Source: Candidatus Melainabacteria bacterium (lineage in GTDB: Bacteria; Cyanobacteriota; Vampirovibrionia; Gastranaerophilales; Gastranaerophilaceae). From it: a stretch of 39,206 nt of DNA. Shown piece by piece: positions 31,287-39,184 of the stretch. The position numbers and the translations under genes were made by a program. Numbering within the stretch: position 1 is the stretch's first letter; every line of letters starts with the position of its first letter. Under the pieces are notes generated by a model. That model was not told the origin of the DNA, searched no databases, and saw nothing but the letters and a program-made list of their open reading frames with translations. Location of the stretch: the NCBI GenBank assembly GCA_003258735.1, contig QHME01000018.1, positions 1 to 39,206 on the forward strand, written 5' to 3'.

Positions 31287-32069
31287 ATGAAAATAAAAAG
31301 GTTTCAAATAGATTTGTCACTATGCAAAGAGAAATTTGGCTTTACTTTGGCAGAGGTTTTAATAACTCTAGGTATAATTGGGGTGGTTGCAGCAATAACT
31401 ATCCCCAATTTAATGACGCACCTAAGAAATAAGAAATTGGAAAGTCAATTCAAAAAGACTTATGCAGAATTAAATATTGCGGCAAGAACTTTTTACGCTC
31501 AAGAAGAGGCATCAGTTCATGATGCGGATGTTGTGCTAAATTCTGGCACTAGTACCGATAGTACAGATGTATTAAGAAAGTTTATGAGTTATTACAAAAG
31601 TTATACAATACCACCGTATGGAAGATGGAAAAGCTTTGATAATGGTAAAAATATTGTTCAACAGAATTTGGGAGGAGTTTCAGTAAGCAATTATCCGTGC
31701 GATCAAACACCAGTTGCGCTGGATATGGTGGGACGATTGTATGCTTTAGATGACACTTCCACTTATCATACTTATAATTCTCCTGATTATGGACCAAAAA
31801 TTTGTGTAGACACGAATGGAATCGATAAACCGAATAAATTTGGTTATGACAGATTTGTTTTTGTATTTACAGCAAATAATGCTGTTGTGCCGTATACAGG
31901 GACAAGCTGGAATGGCTTAACTAATAATAAAACAGATGACACAGAAATCGCCCAATACTGTAGCTATGAATTAGGGTCGGATATTCCTGCATTTTCTTGT
32001 GCACACTTTGCCCTAAAAAATAAAAGTCCTGACGGTAATGGGACATATTGGGGGAATTTTTTGAAGTAA
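31287..32069 (+). CDS. Type IV prepilin-like protein (pseudopilin)
   Basis: This 260-aa protein carries a class III signal: K-rich leader, cleavage after G18, then F19-T-L-A-E23-VLITLGIIGVVAAITIP, with E at +5 of the mature protein as required for assembly. A long helix (NKKLESQFKKTYAELNIAAR) and a globular C-terminal domain with several cysteines follow. It would be processed by the prepilin peptidase at 35.2 kb. The globular part has no recognised family; many such pseudopilins occur in this lineage. A GGGAGATAGAGA stretch before the ATG is the probable ribosome site. It may be a minor pilin or a type II secretion-like pseudopilin. Confidence 0.88.
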   Translation: MKIKRFQIDLSLCKEKFGFTLAEVLITLGIIGVVAAITIPNLMTHLRNKKLESQFKKTYAELNIAARTFYAQEEASVHDADVVLNSGTSTDSTDVLRKFMSYYKSYTIPPYGRWKSFDNGKNIVQQNLGGVSVSNYPCDQTPVALDMVGRLYALDDTSTYHTYNSPDYGPKICVDTNGIDKPNKFGYDRFVFVFTANNAVVPYTGTSWNGLTNNKTDDTEIAQYCSYELGSDIPAFSCAHFALKNKSPDGNGTYWGNFLK

Positions 32070-32193
32070 GGTATAATCCAAGACCATTTCGGAATTCTTT
32101 TAAATCAGAATTTATCAATAATAACATTTGTTAAATATTAATTATAGAAAAGATTCTGAAATAAATTCTGACATAGACCTCTGTGAAAGATTT

Positions 32194-32220
32194 GAGATTC
32201 CGAAACGAGTTCGGAATGAC
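32194..32220 (-). repeat. Palindromic repeat, copy E
   Basis: On the minus strand GTCATTCCGAA ... TTCGGAATCTC is a member of the same family as the copies at 20.4 and 30.7 kb. The T-to-C change in one arm is matched by A-to-G in the other. A degenerate further unit (GATTCTGAAATAAATTCTGA) lies just before it. Confidence 0.7.
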
Positions 32221-32241
32221 TGAATGACATTCCATATTCTC

Positions 32242-33846
32242 TTACTTCTTATGTTTCAAAGCCGCATCAATCAAACCTTTAAACAATGGATGCGGTCTAT
32301 CAGGACGAGATTTAAACTCTGGGTGGAATTGACAAGCCACAAACCAATCAAGTTTAGGTAATTCAACCACTTCTGCCAACATTCCATCTGGCGACATGCC
32401 GGAAAATACCAAACCTGCATTTGCAATTTGTTCAATATACTCATTATTCACTTCGTAACGGTGTCTGTGACGTTCTGAAATAATCTCAGTTCCATAAGCC
32501 TTGGCTGCAACAGAATCTGGTTTCAAATGACATTCATAAGCACCAAGTCGCATCGTTCCACCATAACCTTTAACATTTTTCTGCTCAAGCATAATATCAA
32601 TTACAGGATAAGTCGGATTTTCGTCAAACTCTTTTGAATTTGCGCCTTTTAACCCTGCAACATGTCTTGCATATTCAATAACCGCACACTGCATCCCTAA
32701 GCACAAACCTAAAAACGGTAAATTATTCTCTCTTGAATAGCGAATAACATTAAGTTTGCCTTCAATACCACGAACACCAAATCCTCCAGGAACAACAACG
32801 GCATCAACATCAGCTAAGAGTTTTTTGCAATTTGAATACTCTACACATTCTTCTGAATTTATCCACTTAATCTCAATTGATGCAGAATCAGCATAACCTG
32901 CATGTTTTAGTGATTCTACGACTGAAATATAAGCATCAGACAGTTTTGTATACTTACCGGCAATAGCCACTTTCAATGATTTGTCAGGATTTTTAATTCT
33001 TGTAATCAGATTTCGCCAAGACTCAAGATTAGGAGTTCTGTTTTCCACTCCTAACATCTTCAACACAACTGCACACATATTTTGGTCTTCTAAAGCCAAA
33101 GGAACTTCATAAATAGTCTTCATATCACGACACTCAATTACGGCGTCTTTTGGAACTGAACAAAATAGCGCAAGCTTTTCTCTTTCGCCTTTTGGAATTG
33201 CTTTTGAAGTACGACAAACAAGAATTTCAGGCTGAATACCGTAACTTCTTAAAACATTTACACTGTGTTGAGAAGGTTTTGTTTTCAATTCACCTGAAGT
33301 TGAAAGATACGGCAACAAAGTACAATGGACAGAAATCGCGTTACCGATACCAATTTCAGACTTAAATTGCCTAATAGCCTCAATAAACGGTAAACTTTCA
33401 ATATCTCCGATTGTACCACCAATTTCAATTATATGAAAATCAGGATTAAATTGTTTTGTTGCAGCTACAATTTTTGACTTAATTTCATTTGTAATATGCG
33501 GAATTACCTGTACCGTTGCACCTAAATAATCTCCGCGACGTTCTTTATTTATAACTTCTTGATAAATTCTACCTGATGTTACATTATTAACTTGCCCAAA
33601 ACTTGTATCCGTAAATCTTTCGTAGTGTCCCAAATCCAAATCCGTTTCAGCTCCGTCATCTGTAACAAAAACTTCGCCATGTTGAAACGGACTCATAGTA
33701 CCGGGGTCAACATTTATATAAGGGTCAAATTTTTGAATAATTACAGAGTAATCTCTTGCTCTTAACAATTTACCTAATGATGCAGCAATGATACCTTTGC
33801 CGAGTGAACTTACAACACCACCTGTTACAAATATATATTTTGTCAT
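32242..33846 (-). CDS. pyrG: CTP synthase
   Basis: This 534-aa protein has normal length. The N-terminal amidoligase domain shows FVTGGVVSSLGKGIIAASLG, KFDPYINVDPGTMSPFQHGE, and DDGAETDLDLGHYERF. The C-terminal glutaminase domain shows VVPGGFGVRG, the nucleophile Cys in GLCLGMQCAVIEYAR and the FHPEF histidine-glutamate pair. It makes CTP from UTP and glutamine. GGAG lies about 13 bases before the ATG. A perfect AATAAGCGG/CCGCTTATT inverted repeat with a long loop (33891-33956) separates it from gatC. Confidence 0.98.
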   Translation of the reverse strand: MTKYIFVTGGVVSSLGKGIIAASLGKLLRARDYSVIIQKFDPYINVDPGTMSPFQHGEVFVTDDGAETDLDLGHYERFTDTSFGQVNNVTSGRIYQEVINKERRGDYLGATVQVIPHITNEIKSKIVAATKQFNPDFHIIEIGGTIGDIESLPFIEAIRQFKSEIGIGNAISVHCTLLPYLSTSGELKTKPSQHSVNVLRSYGIQPEILVCRTSKAIPKGEREKLALFCSVPKDAVIECRDMKTIYEVPLALEDQNMCAVVLKMLGVENRTPNLESWRNLITRIKNPDKSLKVAIAGKYTKLSDAYISVVESLKHAGYADSASIEIKWINSEECVEYSNCKKLLADVDAVVVPGGFGVRGIEGKLNVIRYSRENNLPFLGLCLGMQCAVIEYARHVAGLKGANSKEFDENPTYPVIDIMLEQKNVKGYGGTMRLGAYECHLKPDSVAAKAYGTEIISERHRHRYEVNNEYIEQIANAGLVFSGMSPDGMLAEVVELPKLDWFVACQFHPEFKSRPDRPHPLFKGLIDAALKHKK

Positions 33847-33890
33847 AACTAAAAAAACTCCTGAATTTATAAATACCTGCTATAAAAGAC

Positions 33891-33956
33891 AATAAGCGGA
33901 TGAGTATATATTTTTACACACCATAAAAGGATTATAAATCTACCCAACCGCTTATT
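33891..33956. terminator. Possible large-loop terminator between gatC and pyrG
   Basis: AATAAGCGG and CCGCTTATT form a perfect 9-bp stem around a 48-base loop. On the minus strand it is followed by GTCTTTTATAG. The loop is unusually long, so a regulatory leader hairpin of pyrG is an alternative. Confidence 0.4.
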
Positions 33957-33964
33957 AAATAAAA

Positions 33965-34246
33965 CTAGTTAATTTTTGGAACTTTGAAAAATCCGTTTTC
34001 TTCTTCCGGAGCATTAGACATCAATGCTTCTTTAGAAATTTCTTGATGAGGCTCATCCTCTCTCATAACGTTTACAAAATCAATTACTTGAGTCATTGGT
34101 TTTACATCTGATGTGTCAACTTCATTCATTTGATCAACGTATTTTAAAACATCACCCAATTGTTTTGTATATAACTCTTTTTCTTCTTCTGTTAATTCTA
34201 ATCTTGCAAGCTTTGCAACATGTTCTACATCTTTTACTGTAATCAT
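33965..34246 (-). CDS. gatC: Aspartyl/glutamyl-tRNA amidotransferase subunit C
   Basis: This 93-aa protein has the family pattern VEHVAKLARLELTEEEKELY, LGDVLKYVDQMNEVDTSDV, and MREDEPHQEISKEALMSNAP. It ends with the usual GFFKVPKI. GatC stabilises the GatCAB complex that converts Glu-tRNA-Gln or Asp-tRNA-Asn to the amidated form. gatA and gatB are not adjacent. AAGGAG lies 8 bases before the ATG, and TGC-TATTAT (34271-34279) is its probable promoter. Confidence 0.95.
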   Translation of the reverse strand: MITVKDVEHVAKLARLELTEEEKELYTKQLGDVLKYVDQMNEVDTSDVKPMTQVIDFVNVMREDEPHQEISKEALMSNAPEEENGFFKVPKIN

Positions 34247-34270
34247 TTGTTTTGCTCCTTCTATATGGAG

Positions 34271-34279
34271 ATAATAGCA
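34271..34279 (-). promoter_or_regulatory. Extended -10 of gatC
   Basis: TGC TATTAT on the minus strand, 24 bases before the ATG, is the same extended -10 as at the metallophosphoesterase gene. Confidence 0.45.
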
Positions 34280-34321
34280 TAAAAATATTTAATAATCTTT
34301 ATTATTAACGAAATTTAAAAT

Positions 34322-34351
34322 TTCGCATTATTCCTAAACTCATGGTATATT
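34322..34351 (+). promoter_or_regulatory. Promoter of sigma factor-pilD operon
   Basis: TTCGCA (34322-34327), 18 bases, TATATT (34346-34351) with a preceding TGG extended -10. It overlaps the first in-frame ATG (34342), arguing that translation begins at 34375. Confidence 0.5.
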
Positions 34352-34374
34352 GTACTAATAGAAAGCAAACAACA

Positions 34375-35184
34375 ATGACAAATACAAAGATTTCAGAGCT
34401 AGAAAAACTTGAAGAATTGATTCTTGAATATAAAAACGAAAGCGACGTGAAGAAAAAGCACGTAGCTTACTTGAGATTGATTGAAGAAACATTAAAACTT
34501 GTCAAAAAAATTGTTTTGTCTTTCTACCCATTTCCCGGAAACATTTCGCGAGATGACTTGATTCAAGTAGGAGCAGTCGGAGTTTTAAAAGCTATTGAAA
34601 CATACAAACCTGAAGAACGAGGAAGTTTCAAAACATACGTAAGCAAAGTTATCAAAGGTAAAATTTTCCATTATCTCAGAGATAAGGCAAATCTTGTAAA
34701 AACTCCAAGAGAAACTATTGCCAATATGTCAAAAGTAAAAGAAGCTATTGATGAACTTTCAGAAAACAACACTAAAATCCCAACAGTTGAAGAAGTTTCA
34801 AAATATGTAAATCTACCTTTTGAAAAGGTTGAAGAAATTATGAATATTGAATTGATTAAAAACATGATTTCTCTTGACCAAAACATTTACACATCAGAAG
34901 GTGGCGAAACTTTGATGGATAGAATCCAAGATAACGAAGAATCAAGCTTTGAAGACACTTACGCAAACAAAAAAATCATTGAATTTGCACTGAATAAACT
35001 CCAACAGAATGACAAGATTGCAATTCAAATGTATTATATTGACGGAGAATCAAGAAAAGAAATTTCTAAAGTTTTAAAAGTCTCTCAAACTCAAGTTTCA
35101 AGAATTTTAAAAAGAGCATTGAATAAATTATATTACATAATTAAAAGTGAATTATCTGAAGATAATGACATCGAAATAAAATAA
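34375..35184 (+). CDS. SigF/SigB-type group 3 sigma factor
   Basis: This 270-aa protein carries sigma region 2 (SRDDLIQVGAVGVLKAIETY, FKTYVSKVIKGKIFHYLRDK), a region 3-like segment (KIPTVEEVSKYVNLPFEKVE) and region 4 with a helix-turn-helix (KISKVLKVSQTQVSRILKRA-like). The LRDK...PRE ending of region 2 is typical of SigB/SigF/SigG factors; cyanobacterial SigF controls pili. It is followed after 27 bases by the prepilin peptidase gene, so the pair is probably an operon. An upstream in-frame ATG (34342) is rejected because it lies in the promoter. No anti-sigma gene is adjacent. Confidence 0.85.
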   Translation: MTNTKISELEKLEELILEYKNESDVKKKHVAYLRLIEETLKLVKKIVLSFYPFPGNISRDDLIQVGAVGVLKAIETYKPEERGSFKTYVSKVIKGKIFHYLRDKANLVKTPRETIANMSKVKEAIDELSENNTKIPTVEEVSKYVNLPFEKVEEIMNIELIKNMISLDQNIYTSEGGETLMDRIQDNEESSFEDTYANKKIIEFALNKLQQNDKIAIQMYYIDGESRKEISKVLKVSQTQVSRILKRALNKLYYIIKSELSEDNDIEIK

Positions 35185-35211
35185 AAAGAGATATTATAAA
35201 AGGAGGATGAA

Positions 35212-36312
35212 ATGACATTTTCTCTTGTAGTTTTAGCATTTATATTAATAATAGGGTTAGTCATCGGAAGTTTCTTGAATGTTGTAATCCTAAGAACAGT
35301 AAGTGGGGAATCAATCGTTTTTCCTGCCTCAAAATGTCCTAAATGTAATACTCCATTAAAGTGGTATCACAATATACCTGTTTTATCATACATTTTTTTA
35401 AGAGGGAAATGCGGATTTTGCCACGAACCGATTAGTATTCAGTATCCGATTGTGGAATTATTAACAGGAATATTATTCGTTGGTTTATTTTTGAGATTTT
35501 GCACTCCGTTTGACCCACTGTTTGGTTTGAGTGTAATGAATCCAATAAGCTGGATGCAAGTAATTGTTTATGTATTTTCACTGATTATCACCTGCCTATT
35601 TATTGCTATTGCAGGAACAGATATTTTGGAAAAGAAAGTGGCAGATGCTCACACAATTCCGGTTATCGTACTTGGAGTTTTATATAGTATCGTATATTCA
35701 ATTTTAACTTTCGTACTTTATACAAAAGCTAATGGTATGCCAAAATTAGACTTAGATTTCTTCCTGACTTGCCCTATACTATATTCACTGGCAGGTGGAA
35801 TTTTAGGATTTCTAGTCATGGAGGCGGTTTCAAGACTGGGCTTAGTTCTTGTTGGAACTAGAGCTTTCGGAGAAGGTGACTCATATATCGCAGCAGGTAT
35901 CGGAACTGTTTTTGGTGCAATGCTTGGTTGTTCTGCTGTTTATACAAGTTTTTTACCAATATTTAAAGTTATTGTAGCAATTTTAGTATTAAGCGGAATT
36001 ATCCAAATAATTTTCACTCTTCCGCTATTTGTAAAAAAACTAATTAAAAACAAAAACTGGATAACACTAGGTTCGCTTTCTACTTTTATTATCTACACAT
36101 TGAGCTATTTATTCGCTCAACAAAACGGATGGTTAGAAAATCGAATTGCCTATATTTCAAGCCTTGTTGTACTTTTGGCAATCGGATTGTTTACATGTAG
36201 AGAACTTATCTGTGGGTTAAAAAACAATGCAGAAGCTGATGGAATGTATCTTCCATTTGGACCTGCAATGATTGTAGCTGCGATGATTGCAATGTTCACT
36301 GTAGGATTTTAA
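35212..36312 (+). CDS. pilD: Type IV prepilin peptidase / N-methyltransferase
   Basis: This 366-aa polytopic protein has the PilD start IGLVIGSFLNVVILR, the four-cysteine zinc loop (CPKCNTPLKWYHNIPVLSYI then CGFCHEPIS), and the two catalytic aspartates: AGTDILEKKVADAHTIP and FGEGDSYIAAGIG (GxGD). It cleaves prepilin leaders and methylates the new N-terminus. It is longer than the usual 270-300 aa because of two extra hydrophobic segments at the C-terminus and a longer central loop. AAAGGAGG precedes the ATG. It follows the SigF-like gene. Confidence 0.93.
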   Translation: MTFSLVVLAFILIIGLVIGSFLNVVILRTVSGESIVFPASKCPKCNTPLKWYHNIPVLSYIFLRGKCGFCHEPISIQYPIVELLTGILFVGLFLRFCTPFDPLFGLSVMNPISWMQVIVYVFSLIITCLFIAIAGTDILEKKVADAHTIPVIVLGVLYSIVYSILTFVLYTKANGMPKLDLDFFLTCPILYSLAGGILGFLVMEAVSRLGLVLVGTRAFGEGDSYIAAGIGTVFGAMLGCSAVYTSFLPIFKVIVAILVLSGIIQIIFTLPLFVKKLIKNKNWITLGSLSTFIIYTLSYLFAQQNGWLENRIAYISSLVVLLAIGLFTCRELICGLKNNAEADGMYLPFGPAMIVAAMIAMFTVGF

Positions 36313-36335
36313 GAAAAAAATATTTAATATACTTG

Positions 36336-36369
36336 AAAAGAGGTTAGTTCATTAGAATTAACCTCTTTT
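36336..36369. terminator. Terminator after pilD
   Basis: AAAAGAGGTTA / TAACCTCTTTT is an 11-bp stem with further TTC/GAA pairing. It lies between convergent pilD and the phosphatase gene and is bounded by A and T runs. Confidence 0.85.
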
Positions 36370-36892
36370 ATTTTGAATAATATTTTTGGATAAAATTATC
36401 ATATATACTTTGTAATTTTATCCTTTTATTTGTATTTTTGTTATCCCTTATTTCTTGAAATCCATAATTTAATAAATGCTCCAAAACCTCAGATTTAGAC
36501 TTTTTACAGTGTAATTTCTCATATATAGCAACACTTATACCTGTTCGTCGTTTCCCATACTGACAGTGGATATAAGTTTTGCCATTATTATTCAAAATTG
36601 TATTGTTTATTTTTTCAAAAAACGATTCTTCAGGTAATTTATTTAACCTATGAGGGTATTTAAAATTAATATACTTTAACCCTAACATTTTGCAAAATAA
36701 TTTTTCAAGTGGTCTTCTAACAAATGACGAATTTCGTAAATCAATTACTTGAGTTATGCCTTCATTTTTCATCCTGTATAAATTGTAAGGACAAGTAACA
36801 GCTCTACCACGTATTAGCCTGTTATCAACTATAATTTGGAACTTTGGCAAAGATGTAAAATTTGCATAACTTTTATAATTATTAATTTGCAT
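36368..36892 (-). CDS. Protein tyrosine / dual-specificity phosphatase
   Basis: This 174-aa protein contains the signature IHC110QYGKRR116TG, an exact HCx5R(T) P-loop with catalytic Cys and Arg, preceded by QVIDLRN and the entry motif IVDNRLIRGRAV. These match the compact dual-specificity/PTP-like phosphatases, which act on phosphotyrosine or phosphoinositides. There is no signal peptide; the short N-terminus contains NFTS (11-14), similar to motifs in two other proteins here. A clear general-acid loop was not identified. Whether it acts on own or host substrates is unknown. AGGGG lies 14 bases before the ATG. Confidence 0.82.
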   Translation of the reverse strand: MQINNYKSYANFTSLPKFQIIVDNRLIRGRAVTCPYNLYRMKNEGITQVIDLRNSSFVRRPLEKLFCKMLGLKYINFKYPHRLNKLPEESFFEKINNTILNNNGKTYIHCQYGKRRTGISVAIYEKLHCKKSKSEVLEHLLNYGFQEIRDNKNTNKRIKLQSIYDNFIQKYYSK

Positions 36893-36950
36893 AATTTTAT
36901 AAATACCCCTGAAAATAAAATTTGCCTTTATTACAAAAATTTATTTTTCC

Positions 36951-36979
36951 TTCAAATGAAATATTTTTTATTGTAAAAT
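36951..36979 (+). promoter_or_regulatory. Promoter of dnaA, probably leaderless
   Basis: TTCAAA (36951-36956), 17 bases, TAAAAT (36974-36979), then 7 bases to the ATG. There is no Shine-Dalgarno in the gap. No DnaA-box cluster is seen in the 94-base gap upstream. Confidence 0.6.
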
Positions 36980-36986
36980 ATGAAAT

Positions 36987-38411
36987 ATGGATATTAATGA
37001 GGTTAAAGAAGTTTGGAACAGGGTTAAGGATGAACTTGAAGTAAACCTGCCTGAACATATTTTTGGAACATGGATTACCCCATTGGAGGCTGTAGATTGT
37101 GAAAACAAAACACTTGTATTGCTCTCTCCTCACCAAATGGCTGTAGATATTTTAAAAAAAAGCTGGATGGACAAAATAAAAGAATCCGTTCGCAAAATTC
37201 TTGGTGAAAGTGCAACATTTTCATTAAGCTACGACCCTGATTTGGCTGAAAAATACATCAAAGCGCGTAAAAAAGAATTATCAAAACAAATTGCAGGACA
37301 AACTGAAGAAGAAAAAAAAGCTGAAGATGCAAAACTTTCTTTGGCTCAAATGCAGTCCAGTGCAAACCTCAATTTAAACTTAAAATTTGAAAATTTCGTA
37401 GTTGGAGACAATTCACGATTTGCTTATAACGCAGCTTTTTCTGTTGCCAATAATCCGTCAAAAAAATTCAATCCGCTATTTTTATATGGTGCATCAGGAC
37501 TTGGCAAAACACACCTAATGCAAGCTATCGGACACTATATAATTTTTAACAAACCTGAATTAAAAGTCCGCTACATTAGAATGGAAGATTATTTCAACGA
37601 ATGGATGAAATGTTTTCAATATAACGAAACACCAAACGGCAAAAAACGACAAGGCTGTAACCAATCTTTGATGAGAAAATTTCACCAAAAATTCCAAAAT
37701 GTTGATATTTTGTTGATGGATGATATTCAATTTATTGAATCAAAAATGAAAACAATGGAAGACTTTTTCTCTACATTTGAAGCACTTTACACAAATAATA
37801 AACAAATTGTAATCGCATCAGACAGACTGCCAAAAGATATTCCAACATTGGATAACAGACTTCGAACAAGGTTTGAAATGGGACTTGTCGTAGATATCGT
37901 ACCACCTGATTTTGAAACAAGATTTGAAATAGTAAAAGCTTACGCAAAAGAGCTTGAAGTTGAAGCTGACGATGATGTATTTAGCTATATTGCAGATAAT
38001 TTTGTGAATAATGTCAGAGAATTAAAGGGGGCATTTAACAAAGTCAGTGCTTATGCCGAGTTTACAGGTGTCGGAGTAACTCTGGAACTTGCTCAAAAGG
38101 CACTAAATTGTGAAGTTCGTAAAAAAGATTTAACCATTGAAAAAATTGCCAAAACAGTGGCCCAATATTTTGACATAACAGTAAAAGATTTACAAAGCAC
38201 AGCACGCCAACAAAAAATTGCGCAAGCTAGACACTTAGCGGTATATTTAGCAAGAGAAATGCTACAAATGAGTTATGAAAATATTGGAGAATATTTTTCT
38301 AAAAAACACACGACTATTATGTACTCTTGTGACCTTGTTGAAGACAAATTGAAAACGGATATTGAATTGCCACAAACTATTGATGATATCAAAACTTTAC
38401 TAAAAAAATAA
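36987..38411 (+). CDS. dnaA: Chromosomal replication initiator DnaA
   Basis: This 474-aa protein has an N-terminal domain I (VWNRVKDELEVNLPEHIFGT), a linker, an AAA+ domain with FENFVVGDNSRFAYNAAF, Walker A at residues 168-175 (GASGLGKT) and Walker B LLMDDIQF, and a C-terminal DNA-binding domain (QKIAQARHLAVYLAREM, then FSKKHTTIMYSC). Between the ISM region and Walker B is an extra Asn/Lys-rich insertion of about 16 residues (near 213-230). It is followed by ruvA after 9 bases. dnaN and recF are not adjacent. Confidence 0.97.
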   Translation: MDINEVKEVWNRVKDELEVNLPEHIFGTWITPLEAVDCENKTLVLLSPHQMAVDILKKSWMDKIKESVRKILGESATFSLSYDPDLAEKYIKARKKELSKQIAGQTEEEKKAEDAKLSLAQMQSSANLNLNLKFENFVVGDNSRFAYNAAFSVANNPSKKFNPLFLYGASGLGKTHLMQAIGHYIIFNKPELKVRYIRMEDYFNEWMKCFQYNETPNGKKRQGCNQSLMRKFHQKFQNVDILLMDDIQFIESKMKTMEDFFSTFEALYTNNKQIVIASDRLPKDIPTLDNRLRTRFEMGLVVDIVPPDFETRFEIVKAYAKELEVEADDDVFSYIADNFVNNVRELKGAFNKVSAYAEFTGVGVTLELAQKALNCEVRKKDLTIEKIAKTVAQYFDITVKDLQSTARQQKIAQARHLAVYLAREMLQMSYENIGEYFSKKHTTIMYSCDLVEDKLKTDIELPQTIDDIKTLLKK

Positions 38412-38420
38412 GAGGGGAAA

Positions 38421-39047
38421 ATGTACGATTATATAAAAGGACAGTTCACATACAAAGTTTCAAACAGCAAAGGTTGTTTCGCTACAATTGAAACTTCAAA
38501 CGGTGTTGGCTACCTATTAGAAATTATGGATAGAGATTTTGAAATATTACCTGAACTTTGCGAAACCATGAAATTATATACCGTACTAATCCATAGAGAA
38601 GATAAAATGAGCCTTTGCGGATTTTTAAAACGTGAAGACCGCGATATTTTTAACATTCTGACATCAGTTTCCGGTGTTGGAACAAAAATGGCAATTACAT
38701 TACTAAATTCATTTGAAGTATCAGATTTGGTAGGTTTTGTTTTGGATGAAAATTATAAAGAATTAACACGTGCAAAAGGTGTTGGTCCAAAACTTGCTCA
38801 AAAAATCATACTTGAATTGAAAGATAAATTAACATCGTACCAAGGCGGCAACACACCAATAAGACAGGGTAGTTGCACTAGTTGTGCAAACACACAAAAT
38901 ACAGAAGATGCCCAAATGGTGTTACTGTCACTTGGTTATACAAAAGAAGAAGTCGCTGGCGCAATAGGACAAGTATTAACAAAACTTCCACCAAATGCCT
39001 CAGCAGAAGAAATCTTAAAAGACTCACTAAAAATCTTGTCTATATAA
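38421..39047 (+). CDS. ruvA: Holliday junction DNA helicase subunit RuvA
   Basis: This 208-aa protein has an N-terminal OB fold (MYDYIKGQFTYKV ... NGVGYLLEI), two helix-hairpin-helix motifs (TSVSGVGTKMAITLL and TRAKGVGPKLAQKIILELKD), a Cys/Gly-rich flexible linker and the C-terminal RuvB-binding domain (DAQMVLLSLGYTKEEVAGAI). RuvA binds four-way junctions and loads RuvB. AGAGGGG precedes the ATG, and only 9 bases separate it from dnaA, so they are probably cotranscribed; ruvB is not in view. Confidence 0.96.
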   Translation: MYDYIKGQFTYKVSNSKGCFATIETSNGVGYLLEIMDRDFEILPELCETMKLYTVLIHREDKMSLCGFLKREDRDIFNILTSVSGVGTKMAITLLNSFEVSDLVGFVLDENYKELTRAKGVGPKLAQKIILELKDKLTSYQGGNTPIRQGSCTSCANTQNTEDAQMVLLSLGYTKEEVAGAIGQVLTKLPPNASAEEILKDSLKILSI

Positions 39048-39067
39048 ACTCAAAGCAAAACAATTAG

Positions 39068-39099
39068 GACAAAATGTCCACCTCTGGTGGGAGGACCGA
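39068..39099. repeat. Hairpin repeat downstream of ruvA
   Basis: GGACAAAATGTCC and, overlapping it, GTCCACC-TCT-GGTGG with a trailing GAGGAC form alternative hairpins with GC-rich arms. There is no T run, so it is more like an intergenic palindromic element than a terminator. Confidence 0.45.
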
Positions 39100-39120
39100 T
39101 TAAGCAAATAGTTCTATGCC

Positions 39121-39184
39121 ATTCTGAAAGCATAGAAAATTTGTGTGAACGTTGTGAACACATAAATTTCTTGCTATTCAGAAT
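39121..39184. repeat. Long palindromic repeat, copy F
   Basis: ATTCTGAAAGC (39121) pairs with GCTATTCAGAAT (ending 39184), with further AAATTT and TGTG/CACA pairing inward. Its ends and the trailing CTCTA match copy A at 20448-20508, but the interior sequence is different. Confidence 0.75.

Noticed and set aside
36893..36986. Replication origin next to dnaA
   Set aside because: No cluster of TTATCCACA-like boxes is seen; the short gap holds only the promoter and AT-rich sequence.
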